From the NCBI GenBank assembly GCA_949318235.1, contig OX439132.1, positions 26,580,648-26,644,647 of the forward strand: DNA of 64,000 nucleotides. The letters are read 5' to 3'. The notes under the pieces are model-generated. The model did no database searches and was not told the DNA's origin. It was given only the letters and a program-made list of their open reading frames with translations. Position 1 is the stretch's first letter; every line of letters starts with the position of its first letter. Shown in pieces: positions 39,445-53,900 of the stretch. The DNA is from Ecdyonurus torrentis (Eukaryota; Arthropoda; Insecta; Ephemeroptera; Heptageniidae). The translations under genes were made by a program, and so were the position numbers.

Positions 39445-42400
39445 GTACATATTTTGCTTCCACTGATAAAAAATGAGATACACATATTGTTCACTACAAC
39501 ATCGATCTGGTACCTAACATAATTATTAATCAACATATTTTCACGACATCCAGTACAGTAATTCATTAAATTAATTTATCTTTATCGCAATCTTTGCCCG
39601 ATAAATTATTTTATTTAATTTTACCATATTGTGTGTTTTCATACTACAACTGTAGTCCTGTCAAGACATTGTCTTATTGACATTTACAATGAAAACTGCA
39701 CACATGGGTGCATTGAATAAAATGTCATTGTGTTTTGTTTTTGTTTTTTCCCCCAGGAGTCTCTTGCTGCGTGCCATGATTCAGGAGATCGTGTTAAAAG
39801 AGGATGTGCACATCGCATGGTAGGAGAGGCTTACATCAATTTAGGAAACTATGAAAAAGCCTTAGATCATCAAACCAAGTATTTGCGTAAGTAGAAAACA
39901 TTGTTTGTGTTAAGAAAAGAAACGTATAATTTAGAAACAGATAATTTTATAAATTTTATAATTATAACTACAATATAAGCTAACAAATTTTAATTCTGCA
40001 TACCTATTTTGTGTTTTGTATAGAACTGGTTGAAAAAGCTGGTGATATCTTAGAACAACAACGAGCTTGGGCAACTATTGGTCGCTCTCAACTTTGCCTC
40101 GGAGAAAGTAAAGAAGTGAGTGGTGATGAAGAGCAACTTCGTAAAGCAGCTTTTGCTGCAGCTAAGAATGCGTTCCAGAAGAGTCTTGTCATTGCTAACG
40201 AGTAAGAATTGTGTTTGGATATTGGAGAAATAACTACTTTAGTGAGAATACTGATGAATCTAGTATTTCATGCTTTTTCAACTTGTTTATTCTTTTGTAA
40301 AATTAAGGAGAATAAGCCCTCATAGTTATGTGGATAATATAAAACAAAACCAGCAGAAACTACACCATAATGAAGAGAGAGTCCCATAGTTTGGTGAAAA
40401 TCTTCTTAGCACAAAGATATACTGTTGGAAGTTTTTATATCTCTGTTGGCAAGATTTTTACTGAACTATGTCACTCTTCACTATTGTAAGGCTTTTGTTT
40501 ATAGTTTTCTTTCATTATTCAAATTGAATTCAATTATAATAATGTTTAGAGCTACAGTATTCATTTAATTTTCAGAATTAATAATTCACTGAGTGTCTTT
40601 TTACTATAGGAAACTTGGCTACTTGGGCAAGTCAGATCAGGCTTTAATGAGAGGACGACTGATTTTGAATCTTGGCCTTGTGTATGAATATCAGGGAGAA
40701 GCAGAAAAAGCCTTGACTCAACTGCAGAAAGTATGTAAACATTGACATAATACAGCAAGAGTCATTCTTCTGTTATTTATTGTTGTGTGACTACCATCAA
40801 GCGCCTTACCATGTTGATGTATGTAGCTATAAGTGACGATCTTAATGGATCAGTTTACACAAATATTTTCATTGATTAAGATATTAAAAGAGTACCAGCC
40901 TATTTTTGTGTGGCCATAATATCTTAAATTAATCATTGTAATTTTCTTGTGTCAACTATGCTATCAAATCTTCAACTAGCTACAGATATAATTGTGGAAA
41001 GTCATTTGTTGGTTTCTTATTATTTTCTTTAATAACATGTCAAACTGAAATGGTATCTAGTTTCCTTGAAAACAATAATTGTATGACACCTATCGGTATA
41101 TTAATTTCACATAGAAGAACTTAAATACATATTGCTGTTGTTCCGCTCTATTGGCTGATGTCCACTTAACCTTGAAAAATATGTTTTGCTGCAAATGACC
41201 TGTAATGCAAAAATCCAAAATTTGGGGTTGATGCGACAATTTTTATTTTTTTAAGATCAAGTGGACATCGGCCAATAGAGCAAAACAACAGCGATTTAGG
41301 TACAGCGAGTAAAAAAGGTACAGCGAGTAAAAGAAACTGTGACTGAGAAGTATGAGAACAGTGTATTACGGTGGTTTGGTCATGTTGAGAGAATGGGTGA
41401 TGAAAGAATAGCAAAGCAGGTATTTCATAGTAGAGTGGGTGGAAGGAGAGATAGAGGCAGGCCTAAAACATCATGGTCTGAGGTGGTTGGAAGATGTTTG
41501 AAAAATAAGAATGTACGCAGTATGAAATGCAAAAGGAAATGTATGAAACAAGGTATGAGACTGGCGGAAGCAAGTGAAGTATGTCAGGATAGGAAGTTGT
41601 GGAGGTCTATCACTGGGTCAGGATAAAACATCTGTGTTGTTGGCTTACCCCGAAAGGGATTTATAGCGTCATGATATGTATGTATGTATGTATGTATATT
41701 TTCTCTTCATTACTATACAATTTGCCAGTAATAGCAACTAACAATAAGTACTAATATTTATATAATGAATATACAAGATTTTATTTTATTTACGTATTTA
41801 AATGGCGTGTATAATTATTGTCTAATACTGTTACTCATTACAGTTAACTAAAATATATTTTATGGTTCTTATAGGCTGTAGAAATGTTTCGTTGTCATGA
41901 CTTGTATGAAGATTGGAGTCGAGCTCTTGGCTCACTGGGAGCTCTCAAACTAAAGAGTGGGGACTGTGAGGGTGCTCTAAGGTCAATCAACAAGGGAATA
42001 GAGGTGGCCAAGAGGCTACCAGCAGATGATAAAGTTGCCAGGACAGCTGACTTGCTCTCCACACAAGCAGAAGTGAGTATAGATTGTTCTATAGCTCTGA
42101 CAATTTGATTCTATAGTATGTATAATACGTGATGTCGATGTTGTTGCGAACAATATGTGTAACTCGTTTTTTGTCACACGAAGCAAAATGTCTATCTCGT
42201 TATTTGTCACGCATAGAGATATGTGTATCTCGTTTTTTGTCAAGCTAAGCAAAATGTGTAAGTTGTTTCCAAACGTAATGGAGATGGTGCTCGACTTACA
42301 CATATTGCTTCAGGTGACAAAAAACAAGATACACATATTGCTTGCAACAACATTGATGTAGCGTATTTTGCTCTTCATTTTTACATTTTACACAACACAC

Positions 42401-43064
42401 TAACAATATTTTATGTTAAATATTTTTCTTATATATATAGCACTAATAGCTTATAATTTAAATTCACAGGTATTTTTCACCCTGGGGGAGTTATCATCAG
42501 CAAAGCATGCACTTCACAAGGCATATAAAATGAAGCTTCATAACGAGGCACTCAAAGAAAGCCTTGAAAAAAATCTGCAAGTTGGTAAGTCTTCAGTGAA
42601 GATGATATCATAGAAGTGAATGTTTGTAACAAGTATTTATATTTTCAGTGGTTACTGCATTGAGAGCTGAAAAACAACTACAGGAAATAGATGATGATGA
42701 CTGGCTGTTGAAAAAGAAGCTACATGAAAATATTGCAGGTATGGCATAAGCCTTTGTGTATGTTTTATTTTTCTTTGTATATGTGTTACAACTATTGTAT
42801 CAAAGGGAACGTACTACACTTTACAAATTTTGTGAAAAATGAACGATCTGCACTTTACAAATTCCAAGTTCTCCCATCTAGTTCTCATGTTAAAACGTGC
42901 AGAAGCGCCAAACGCAGATTGTTCATTTTGAGTGAAATTGGTAAAGTGTAGTGCGTTCACTTTGACGGGTAAACATCAGTATGCTATGCTATAATAATCT
43001 AATATTTGCTGAGTGCTTTGGAAATGAATCAATCGTGCTATTTACTACCTGAACTGTACATTTT

Positions 43065-43110
<46 letters not shown>

Positions 43111-44550
43111 ATAGTAGCAGTTGTATATTTACTTTGAACAATATTTACTCTAAGCAATAAATTTGATTACATGGCAATGTTATTTTTTTTTAATTGCATA
43201 CAATACAGTATACATTACAGTACAATACAGTATCAATGTGCAATTGAATATATTTCACTTTGAAAATGTTGCTTAATTTAGGAAAGAAATTGATTTTGTG
43301 GTACTTTAGTGATAAAAATAAATAAATAAATAAATAAAATTAAATAAATAAATAAATAAAATTAGAATAACAAATTTAAACAATTGGGGAATGGGAAATT
43401 GAACTGTTTATGATAGGGACGCCTAGTGTGAGAGAGAAATTTTCTCAGCCAGCAGCTCAATTTCCCATTCCCCTATTTTTAAAATCTATTTATGTGCACA
43501 TATGATTCATGTGAATCACATGTGATTCTATCATATCTATGTGAACGTGACATGATGATGTAATCCTACAGTACAACACTTGAATAGCCGTATCCTTAAA
43601 TTGAGTTACTTATATACTTAGCTCTTTATTTTTATATTTACTTGTTTTTCATGTATATTAATGATATGCATCACAAAATTATTGTTTCAGATTGTTGTAT
43701 AGAAGTAAAGGCCTACAAAAAAGCAATAGATCATTACAAAAAAATGTTAGAGGTAAGATTACAATCATTATGCTAATTGGTGTGAACAGTAGCTGTGAAA
43801 TAATGTTCTTTGTGTTGTAGTGTTCAGAAACCCTGGGAGAAACAGGCAAGCCATTGAGTGCTGCACTTGTATCAGTCGGAGAAACTTATAAAGATTATAA
43901 ACAATATGATTTAGCACTACAGTATTTTGAGAGAGAATATGATTTGTGGGAAGATAATAATCCAAAAGAGGTAAGTTTTATCATTATTCTTTGCATTTTG
44001 TGTCTAATAAGAAAATAATAACAGGTTAAAAAAAATGTTATTTCTATGAGGAAAAAAACAAATGATGTTTGGGTTGATGTATTGATGTTAAAAAATAAAT
44101 GTTTAAAACAATAGTACAAAGAATAAAATAAGGTTACAGTGAAAATTAATTTAGCTCAAAAATTATCCAGTATAACAAAATACTGTGCTACTCGAGACCT
44201 CGACCTCTCCATAGATCTTCTCCTGTGGTAAGGTCCAGGAGATCCTTGCTGATCCTGACCGTGATTTTTTTTTCTTAATTGTTAAACTAAAATCAAGAAA
44301 TTAAGAAGTTTTTACTTTTTGTATGACAATGAGGATGTACTTGTGACTATCTAGACTTTGTTGTAGGCTGGAAGATCTCTACTCAACATTGCATCTGTGT
44401 ACAAACTGAAGCAAGACTGGGCACAGCAGCTCCACACATTAGAGCGAGCTCGCACACAGGCAGTTATCTCTGGCAATGTCAAGCTTCAGTTAGAGGTTCT
44501 CAACGACGTAGCAGCTTACCATAGATCTCAGAAAGATGAGAAGTCTGCAG
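38287..44550 (+). CDS. TONSL: TONSL exons 1-11: N-terminal TPR array
   Basis: Exons: 38,287-38,305; 38,796-38,923; 39,757-39,886; 40,024-40,201; 40,610-40,730; 41,875-42,072; 42,470-42,584; 42,649-42,738; 43,691-43,752; 43,821-43,970; 44,367-44,550. They encode about residues 1-458. Helical TPR signatures recur: [87 protein letters not shown] and [17 protein letters not shown]. In the family this part is a protein-interaction scaffold. Exon 8 encodes an acidic DDDDW spacer between TPR blocks. Confidence 0.93.
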
Positions 44551-44882
44551 GTTTGTTTGGTTACACACAATATGAAATTTGATCAATATTATTTTGTATT
44601 TGTGAATGTTTTAAAATATTTATAATTTTAACAATTTAGGTACAATTTGAGTGTGTTATCATACAGAGTAATGTACATTATACAGTATAAGAAACTACGT
44701 ATTTTGTTTCATAATGTTACTCAATGGAAAGAAGTAGTGCAACAACTAAAGCATGTTACTTTGGAAATTATATTACACAAAAATTAAACCACGGAAAAAA
44801 AATTGTATTGTATAATTGTTATAGGCCTATAACAAGCTTTAAATGCGAAATTTAAAATTTTCTTCCTTTTGATTAAGATAAC

Positions 44883-44937
<55 letters not shown>

Positions 44938-47900
44938 ATTGATTGAAAATAGCAGCTTTAAAATCAGTGACTAAGGTATAAATTTCATTTATTTTCTTTC
45001 AGATGAAATAGAGAATGATATCTTATTGTTACGAGGAGACACTGCAAGTAGCCAAGAGACACAGAGCAGTCAGGAGCAAGGAGATATAGAGGATATTTGG
45101 GAGAGTACAAATATTGATAACCTCTCTTCAGGTATGCAGGATTCTATAAAGTTTCAAATAAGAATAAATATCGGAGAAAATAATAATAATACATAAAATC
45201 CTTCGATAGGTACACTGGTCTTTTTAATGTTTTTTTAAAGTAAATCTTGCTTTCTTTTCTCAGATGCATCAGAGGATGAAGAAAGAACTAAAACAACAAC
45301 AAGACTAAGACAGAGAAATACATGTAAAGTCAAGAAAAATGAAAAAGGAGAAACTGCATTACATGTGGCTTGTATTAAACAAAATATTGGAGAAGTACAG
45401 AAACTGTTAGAAACTGTAAGTGTAGTTTTATAATAATAAAGATAATACCATTGCAGTGGTAATAATATTAATGAGACTAGGATAGTTGTAAATTTTGTGG
45501 CACCAAATACTGAATAAGGAATCAGTAACTATCATTTTCTTTTATTATTAACATTATAATATTTGGGGTTAGGTGTACAAGTGAAGTCTAACCCTTGCCC
45601 TCTCAAAATGTATTTTGTTATTTTTAATCAGGACAATTGCTTAATTTAATATAAAATACAATTCTCCCAATACTACTTCAATAGGATGCAGTGTAATTAA
45701 CTATATAAAGTCAGCTGTGATTGGCTGGTAGGTTTATATAATGCTCTCCAATTGGTTTAGCACTCTGGATGCAGTTTTTGGCGGGAAGACGTTGTTTTGG
45801 CATACATGTAGCTCCTTATTTGTAGTACTGTACTGTATTCAAATTTATGTATATAATGTAAATGAAACTGCTGATCAATACTTGTATTTCTTATCCAGGG
45901 TCACCCAGTGAATGTTCAAGACAATGCAGGTTGGACGCCTTTGCATGAAGCATGTAACTATGGCTATGTAGATATCGTGGAAATGTTAGTAAGCAAAGGA
46001 GCTAACGTTAACCACAAAGGAGGAAGAGAATGTGATGGTTACACTCCTCTCCATGATGCAGCAAGTAATGGTTGTTTTGATGTCATTGAAGTGCTGCTGG
46101 ATAATGGAGCAGATCCAATTGCAAAAACATATAAGAAGCCAGTAAGTATTATTATTATTATTAAAGTTGAATTTTTGAATCTATAAATTGTTTAACTTTT
46201 AATTCTTATTTCAGTATCTTACACCTTACAATATTTTAGTAAACTGGCTCAGAGATAATCAACCTTTGGATGAAATTGATGAAAATAACTACCAACAATT
46301 GTGTTCTAGAATGAAACAAGCACTAGAGAAAGGTAAAATAAGTAGCAATATACCACATAAGAAATAAAACAAATGTACAGTATTTGTAATTCAGGCAAAG
46401 AATGCAAAGTAGCTGCTTTATATTTATGAAATTTGCCCCCACCTTACTTTTCTTCTAACTTTTTTGTTGTTGTGATGTTGTGTTATTGTCCTTCATCTTC
46501 TCCACAACTGTACAGTTTCAGATGAATGAAAGGTAACCATTTAAACATGTTTCTATTTTGCGCGTCTCAAATTTTATGTGGAAATGATATTGTTTCGTCA
46601 TATTCATGTGATTTGATGCACGCTCAGGTGTAGCGTTATCTATCAGGTGAGCTGCTTTAGCCAGCAAGCCAAACACAGCTTCTTGCTACACCATAATATG
46701 ACATAATAATATAGTTTCCACATAAAGTATGAGGCGAGCAAAAATGCAGCAAGTTATAATGGTTACCTTTCATTTGTCTGAAACTGTACAGCTCTGGCCT
46801 AAAGTTTAAGAATGAGGCAGCGGCTGTCGCAGCGTTTTCTCATAAAGATAACATAGTGTGGTTGCCTAAGCAAATCGTTCTCAAACTTTTGGCCAGAGCT
46901 GTACATGCACAATGCACAGTTACATTCAATTTGTTTTCTTCACTTTTTTTTTCTTGACCTTAAAAAAATAATAATATGAATTACAGTATATTGGTTCTTT
47001 TGTTTTGCACTATGTATTATAAGTTTTGGTATTTTCTAGTTGGTCAATCAGTATCTGAGGATACTGGAGACTCTAGCAGTTCCTCCAAGAGATACAGTTC
47101 TGCTCTACGATACACACAAGCAAGTTTCCCTGAGCCTGGTCCTAGCAGAAGAAGTCCCTCCCCTCAACCTTCATCTTCTACTCAACCTATTAGAAAACAA
47201 CCCTCTTATGAGAACAGAGCTATTATGGATCTAAAACGCAAGAACAAGCTGAGAATTGCTTCTGATGCAAGCAGCCATAGTGAAGATGATAGAGGATTAG
47301 CCAGGTTTGGTTCTCTAAGAAGAAAAGCTGATTCAACTAGGAATCAAATTTCTGATGATGATGATGATGAGGAAGATAATAGAAATTTAAAGAGAAGTAG
47401 TGGTGAGTAATTAATTTGTTTGTATCATGTGTACCAGTAATGTATTATTAAAGGAATAGAACACCTTGAACAAAAAAGTTGCATAATATCCTAACAAACC
47501 TGAAAATAAACGTTGATTTGGCCGGAAACATTGATTTCTAATTTATTTTCCATACACAAAATGACACTGGCGGTTACTGACGTCGTGACGTCACAGCTCG
47601 CCCGGTTTATGCGCTCGTAAAACAAGCGAGCTGTGACGTCAGTGACTGCCAGTGTCATTTTGTGAATGGAAAATAAATTAGAAATCAATGACTCCGGCCA
47701 AATCAACGTTTATTTTCAGGTTTGTTAGGATATTACGCAACTTTTTTGTTCAAGGTGTTCTACGCTTTTAATTCAATGGGTCAAGTAACGGCACTATACT
47801 CTTTACTACAAAAGCAAAACAACATTTTTTTTTTTAAATTTTTTTGTTTTAACTGGAAATTTACTAATTAAATCAAATTGTTCCTATACACCAGTGGCCT

Positions 47901-50900
47901 TGTTAGACTCTTCATCCTCTGGTTCTGATGTAGAGCAAAAGGAAGAGGAGCGTGCACCAGTTAGAGTGAGACGTAGGTCATCTGATGATTCCTCAGCAAC
48001 TACAGAGTACAGTAGAGTCATGGATACTCTTCGTGGCAAGCATAAACACAAGGTTTGCAATACAGTATACATGTATTGTATATTTTTTTTCTTTAACATG
48101 GCTTTGCTCTACTTTAGTCATGTATTTTCAAACTTTATAATCATGGCATGATATTATGGCATAGTATGAACTAGTAGACATCATGGAATGAGAATTATTG
48201 AATTCCAGATAAGCGCAATTAAACTTTTACCTTAGATTCAACCTTCATTTCAACCATAGCTTAACTAATGATATTTTTAAATCTGAATTCTATAGGGTGC
48301 TGAACCTTACCAGATGAAAACTGCTAAGCCTGCTTTGCTGCACGAAGAAGACATTGAACCTGATTGGCTAGAGGATGACCTGGGAAAGTCAACTCAACCC
48401 ACCAAGAAATTAAAAATGTCTACTCAAATGCCAATGATACCTAAGCCTGCAAGTTTAAGTCGCAGGTATGATTATGCATACTAATTCTGTTTCTTTTCAG
48501 TCTTTATTTGTACTAGCAATTAAATGTTGTATGCTGATATTTTGATTAAGGACAGGCAAGTAAATTGTGAAATTGAAAATTGTAAAATTTTGCTATGTAC
48601 TATAAAAATTGTATACTGTAGTAATTTTTGTCATTGCAATATTGTTAACTAAATGTTACAGCCAGGAGGTTTATGAAACATGGCTGAAAAAACCCTGTAA
48701 GTGGTTTAATAACGGCTATTATTATTATTGTTATTTTTTCTTGATATTCTAAGTATTCTATAAAAGCTTACGTTTTTCTTAACTAATATTAGGCTATTTG
48801 ATAGTTTTAGATTCAAAATTATATTCCTAATGCAAGGTTAACAGTGCCATAAGAAAACACAATGATTACTTCTCTTTTTGTTATTTCAATGAGGGGCTTT
48901 GATTCTACTACCATTTATTATGGAATTGTGAACCTCACCTAAGTATCACATAAAAGTAAAACATGGCCAATTAAAGTGTGTTTAAGTTAGAAACATATTG
49001 ATTACATATTTTTAACTTGCTTGTTAACAGAAGCAGCAGTGTCAGAATAGAAAGTCGTACGCCCAGCAGATCTCCTAGCCCAATGGACATGGATGCAGAC
49101 ACTGAAGATATTGGACCTCCCAGTCCTCAAAGAAAAAAAGCAACACCTACTAAGAGATCTCCAAAGAAAAGTCCAAGAAAACCTTTAAGTCCTTATAAAC
49201 CTTCTCAAAAATCTTTCAGCCCAATCAAATCTTCTCAGAGAATTTCTAGGGACCAGGTATACACTAATGCTTTACAGTATTTATTATTTTTTTTTTTTTA
49301 ATTACAACTTAAATCAGGTACTTAAATAAAATGAAACCAACTAATGAAACTTCTGCAACAATGATTTACATAGATTTACAATGATTTACATAAATAGAGT
49401 TTTTAGATTAATAATCAACTTTCATGAAAAAGTTGTATAGACATCTACATTTTATACTTGGCTAATAATCAAAGAAAAGGATAGGAGAAACCAAGGTTGT
49501 TTTAATCTTTCTTTTTAATTATACATATACAGTTTATACTTGGCTAAATTAAAAAGAAAAAAAAATCAATGATTCAGTTTAACTGTTTTGTGTTTGCTGT
49601 TAAATTTAATAATGCATTTTAATTGCAGATGGATCTTCAAATAAAGTTAAAAGTTCAAGTGAATGAAGATAAGTTTTTGGTACCTGCTCCACTTAAGGAT
49701 CTTACCATGGCTTGGCTTGCAGATGAAGTTGCACAGAGATATTACAGGTAAAATTTGGCAGGAAAGATATTGCCCCACCTCTTGGCGATTTGTCGCCGGT
49801 GTGATGGTGCGGCCTGTCTCCTGCTACCACCAAGCGGCTAGACAAGGAACTATCACCTGCTGCAAAGCATGTTCCAAGTCAAATGCCGACGTGCCAACTA
49901 ACAAAGTTAGAGACGAGACCTCAGTCTGACATTGCTTGGCTTGTCGATCTGGCTATTTCTGCCCGTTTGCAAGGTATTGCGCGATGCCCTGTAAAGCGTT
50001 GTACTTTGAGAGTAACGTGCAGAAGTAGAGTGACTAAGTCCCCAGGGAGAGTCCGCAGTGTTAGAAGAAAGCTGGCCCCACTAATCCATGGGGAGGCTGA
50101 GACCGCTTTTTATACTGTAATAATAAAAAATAATAATAATAAATTGTGTGGAAGCCAAACTCTCCTCAAATCCAAAGATCTTGTTTAAAAACAATCATGC
50201 ATTGCAACTTTAATTGATCAATGACTTGCTCCAGACTCTCAATTAACACCTGAACTTACACAACAATCAAGTTAATTATGATTTGTTCCGTTCTTAGACG
50301 TCATGGATTGCTCCCCAAGTTAAGTCTACAGACCAAAGATGGAGCATTACTCTCATCAACAGATCCTATCAGTCTTCTCTTGTCCTCTAAAGATGGAGAA
50401 CCAGATGAGTTGCAGGCCAAAGTGGAATCTTTAACATTACCTCCTATCACAGCCAGATATAAGGAAGCTTGTCAGAATTATGAATGTGGTAAGTAACTGT
50501 GCTTTATATACTGACACTATGATTTTCTTTTCACATTGCAATGCTAAAGAATAGAAAATTAGGTCCCTTCACTTTTACTGTACCACATGTGATTGGCTAA
50601 TGTACTCAACATAACAATTGTCTGTATTTTTAGGTGAAGATGTACACTTATTAAAGTGCTTGGAAGCTTGTCAAGTAACTTTAACTCTCGAGTTAAGTAA
50701 CTTAAGCTTAGATCGTCAGAGTACACCCCTGTTGTATGCTCTGTCTAAACAGCACACTTTGAGGGAACTTAATCTACCTAGATGTGGACTGGGAGATGGT
50801 GGATTGGAGGTGAGTAAAACTAACTGCAGAATTAAAATTATCCTCAAAATTTAATGTGCTTTAGTGTGTAAATTTTACTTTTACGATCAATCCTTATAGA

Positions 50901-53900
50901 CTATTCACAGTGACATGAAAGTTCATGTAAGACTCCAAATAACATTGATTGTCACATCTTCATGTAAAAGTTACGTGAATTTACGCATCATTGTAAACAG
51001 CCCATTACAGTATAGCTATTATGAAGACACATTATAAGAATCATAATTAAAAAAAAAATGTAAATTTGAAATTCTAGAAACCGTATAAATTGTTTATTCT
51101 ACTTCAAATGGTACACGGAAGAAAAATTAAAATGTATTCATACATTTTTTTTTTAATGTTTCAGAAACTTTGCCCTGTTCTTGCTACTTTGGAACAACTT
51201 ACTTCCATTGATCTCAGCTGTAATAACATATCTTCCATTGGACTGACACATATGGGGAATCTAGTAGCAGATGGCAAATCTCTCAAGGTAACAACTTGGC
51301 GTATTCTAATTTAGCGAAAAGCATTAATGAAGTCTCTATTTGTACAACAGTGTAATAGAGCAGTAAACTTATATGTTGAAGGGGAGGATGCCTGTTTTAG
51401 TGTAATCGTCAACTCAGTTGCCCGACAAGCCAAAGATTTGTCTTTGAATCCCAGTCAGTCAGAATTCCTTTTTACATGTACACTCCCCCCCTGAATAAAT
51501 CTGAACGGTCAAGTTAAAGTTTCCTCATATTTAACATTTGGAGACATGAACTCTGCGGATAGTTTTAGGGTAATTTGAGAATGTTTTGATTTGATTTGTC
51601 AATTTTTTAACTTTAGATATCAACTCTAATAGATATCAACTCCCCATTTACATACGAGTATGTATAACAATTTTTCAGCTAGACTTTTACTTTTTTAGAT
51701 GCTGAATTCACTGAATCTCAGTCACAATCCCCTGGACTCAGCAGGCTTAGCATTACTTGGACCTATCTTTGATAATTTGTCAGGCTTGATAAAACTTGAG
51801 CTACGAGACTGTGGCTTGGCTTTATCAGAAGATTCTGCAATGGATAACTATTTGAGCTTTTCGTGTAAGTAAACTGTTTTGAAATAAATTCAATGCAATT
51901 TATTTTTTTTTCTTATTTTTTTTAGCAGTAAATAATATTAAAAAGAAAAGTTATTACAATTTTTTTTATATACTTAAGAAAAATTGACTGTTTGATATAT
52001 ATTATGATATGATATATATGATAATATTATGTGTATTGCTTTATTACAATATTTAAAACTTAAAAAACGAAAATAAACTTACGTAAATGAATTATTCTTT
52101 CTGAAAAGCAGCATCAGTTAATTCTGCTAATAATAAAACAATAATTCCAGTGGATGCAGTGACAGAGCTTGACATCAGCCACAATGCTCTTGGATGTGAA
52201 GGACTTGGTCACTTCTTTGGTAGAGTTGATGCCTGGCAACTTAGCAAGCTGAATGTGGCTTACACAGCTGCTAAAAATCAGGTAAAATATTTATCAGGGG
52301 CAAAAAAATAATATAAAAATATATATATATTGTATGTATAAATAAATAAAAAATCGTGTATGTATTTTTGTTTCTTTCTATTTTACATAAAAGTAATTTA
52401 AAGCATTGAGTATTAATCATATCATCTATTTGGAGTAATGTGTTATGAATCACACAGACAACATAATAAATTTTAACAGGCAAAGATTTGTTGATACGTT
52501 AATTTGTCCACAGGAGGAAGGTACATCCGTGGCTCGTGAAGTTGCCTTGCTGCTGCAGAAAGCAGTTCAAAGTGAGACACAAGGTGGAGCTTTGTCATGT
52601 TTGGATATCTCGGGCTGCAATCTCTTAGACATGGATGTCTACGAGCTTCTCAAGTAAGTAAATTTATACTAATTAATGTAAATATCACACTATAATTCTG
52701 TGTCTTTATGTTGATGCATTAACAAAAGGAAAGGATACGATTGTGTTCATGTAAGTAATCATGTTTTATAGACATGTGTTTGACAGAGCATATAATTTTA
52801 CTTTGCAGGTCAGAATATACTGTTTTCTGGTATATTACATTTTTGTGCATATCAAGACACATACCCTTCAGGTTTTAAGTCATACTTTACTATAGTTTTA
52901 TACTACAACTTATTCATATTTTTATTGAATTAGGATTTAGCATAAAAGTTTTTTTATTGCATACTGAGGGCTCCGCAGCATTTCGGTACTACTGCAATCT
53001 CCTCGGGTGCAATTTTGGAACATCTGTATTATTTGCGCTCTCCTCTATTGTAACATATTTATACACTTATTTAGCCTGCACAGGTATGCCATTAGTAGGT
53101 GTGGCGGAGATTGCACATGTTCCAAAATTGCACCCGTGGAGATTGAAGAGGTACCTAAATGCCTCGTAGCCCTCAATACTCTGAAATAGATTAAAAAAAA
53201 AAAAAAAAAAATCTTAGGTTGATAGATTTGATGATTTTTTAATCAAATCATTTTACTTAGTATTTATTATACTCTGTTTTATTTTTGTTTGTATACTTTT
53301 TATAATTAAATGTGTGCTATTTGTAATACAATTTTGAAAGGATCTCTTTTGCATCTTGTATAGACATAATAATACAATAATAATAATAATAATATAATGT
53401 AATAATAGTAATAATATAGAACTACTATAATATTATGTTATAATTGAAAGGGATTATTATGGCCTTTACTGATGCACTATAAAAAAATTATTGAAATTAC
53501 AAAATACTTAGTGTTAAAAAAAAGAAGCTATTTCAATCATACTAAATCATATTTCTAATCATGCTATTATTTTTTTTTTCCACGGCATCATTGAATTTTT
53601 AATTCTCAAAAGCTATAGTGGTGTTAGTTTCATTAACATTCAATTTCTCTCCACAGCACCATGGTAGACTGCAACATCAGAGTTGAACACTTAATTCTGT
53701 CTTGCAACACAGCTCTGACTGCAATCACAAGTCGTTATCTGTTACAACATAATCCCTGCTTTAAGTCACTAACTCTCACAGGCTGCCCTGGACTAGTGTT
53801 CCCTATGCAACCTGAAGATATTCCACCAGATCTAAACATGCTCTGTTTCTCCACCAAGCAACGAGATGATGCAAAATCTTTGTCTTTAACATGGGCAGAA

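Noticed and set aside
50883..51005. Partial inverted repeat around TGACATGAAAGTTCATGTAA
   Set aside because: Arms are too diverged to define ends; not listed as an element.
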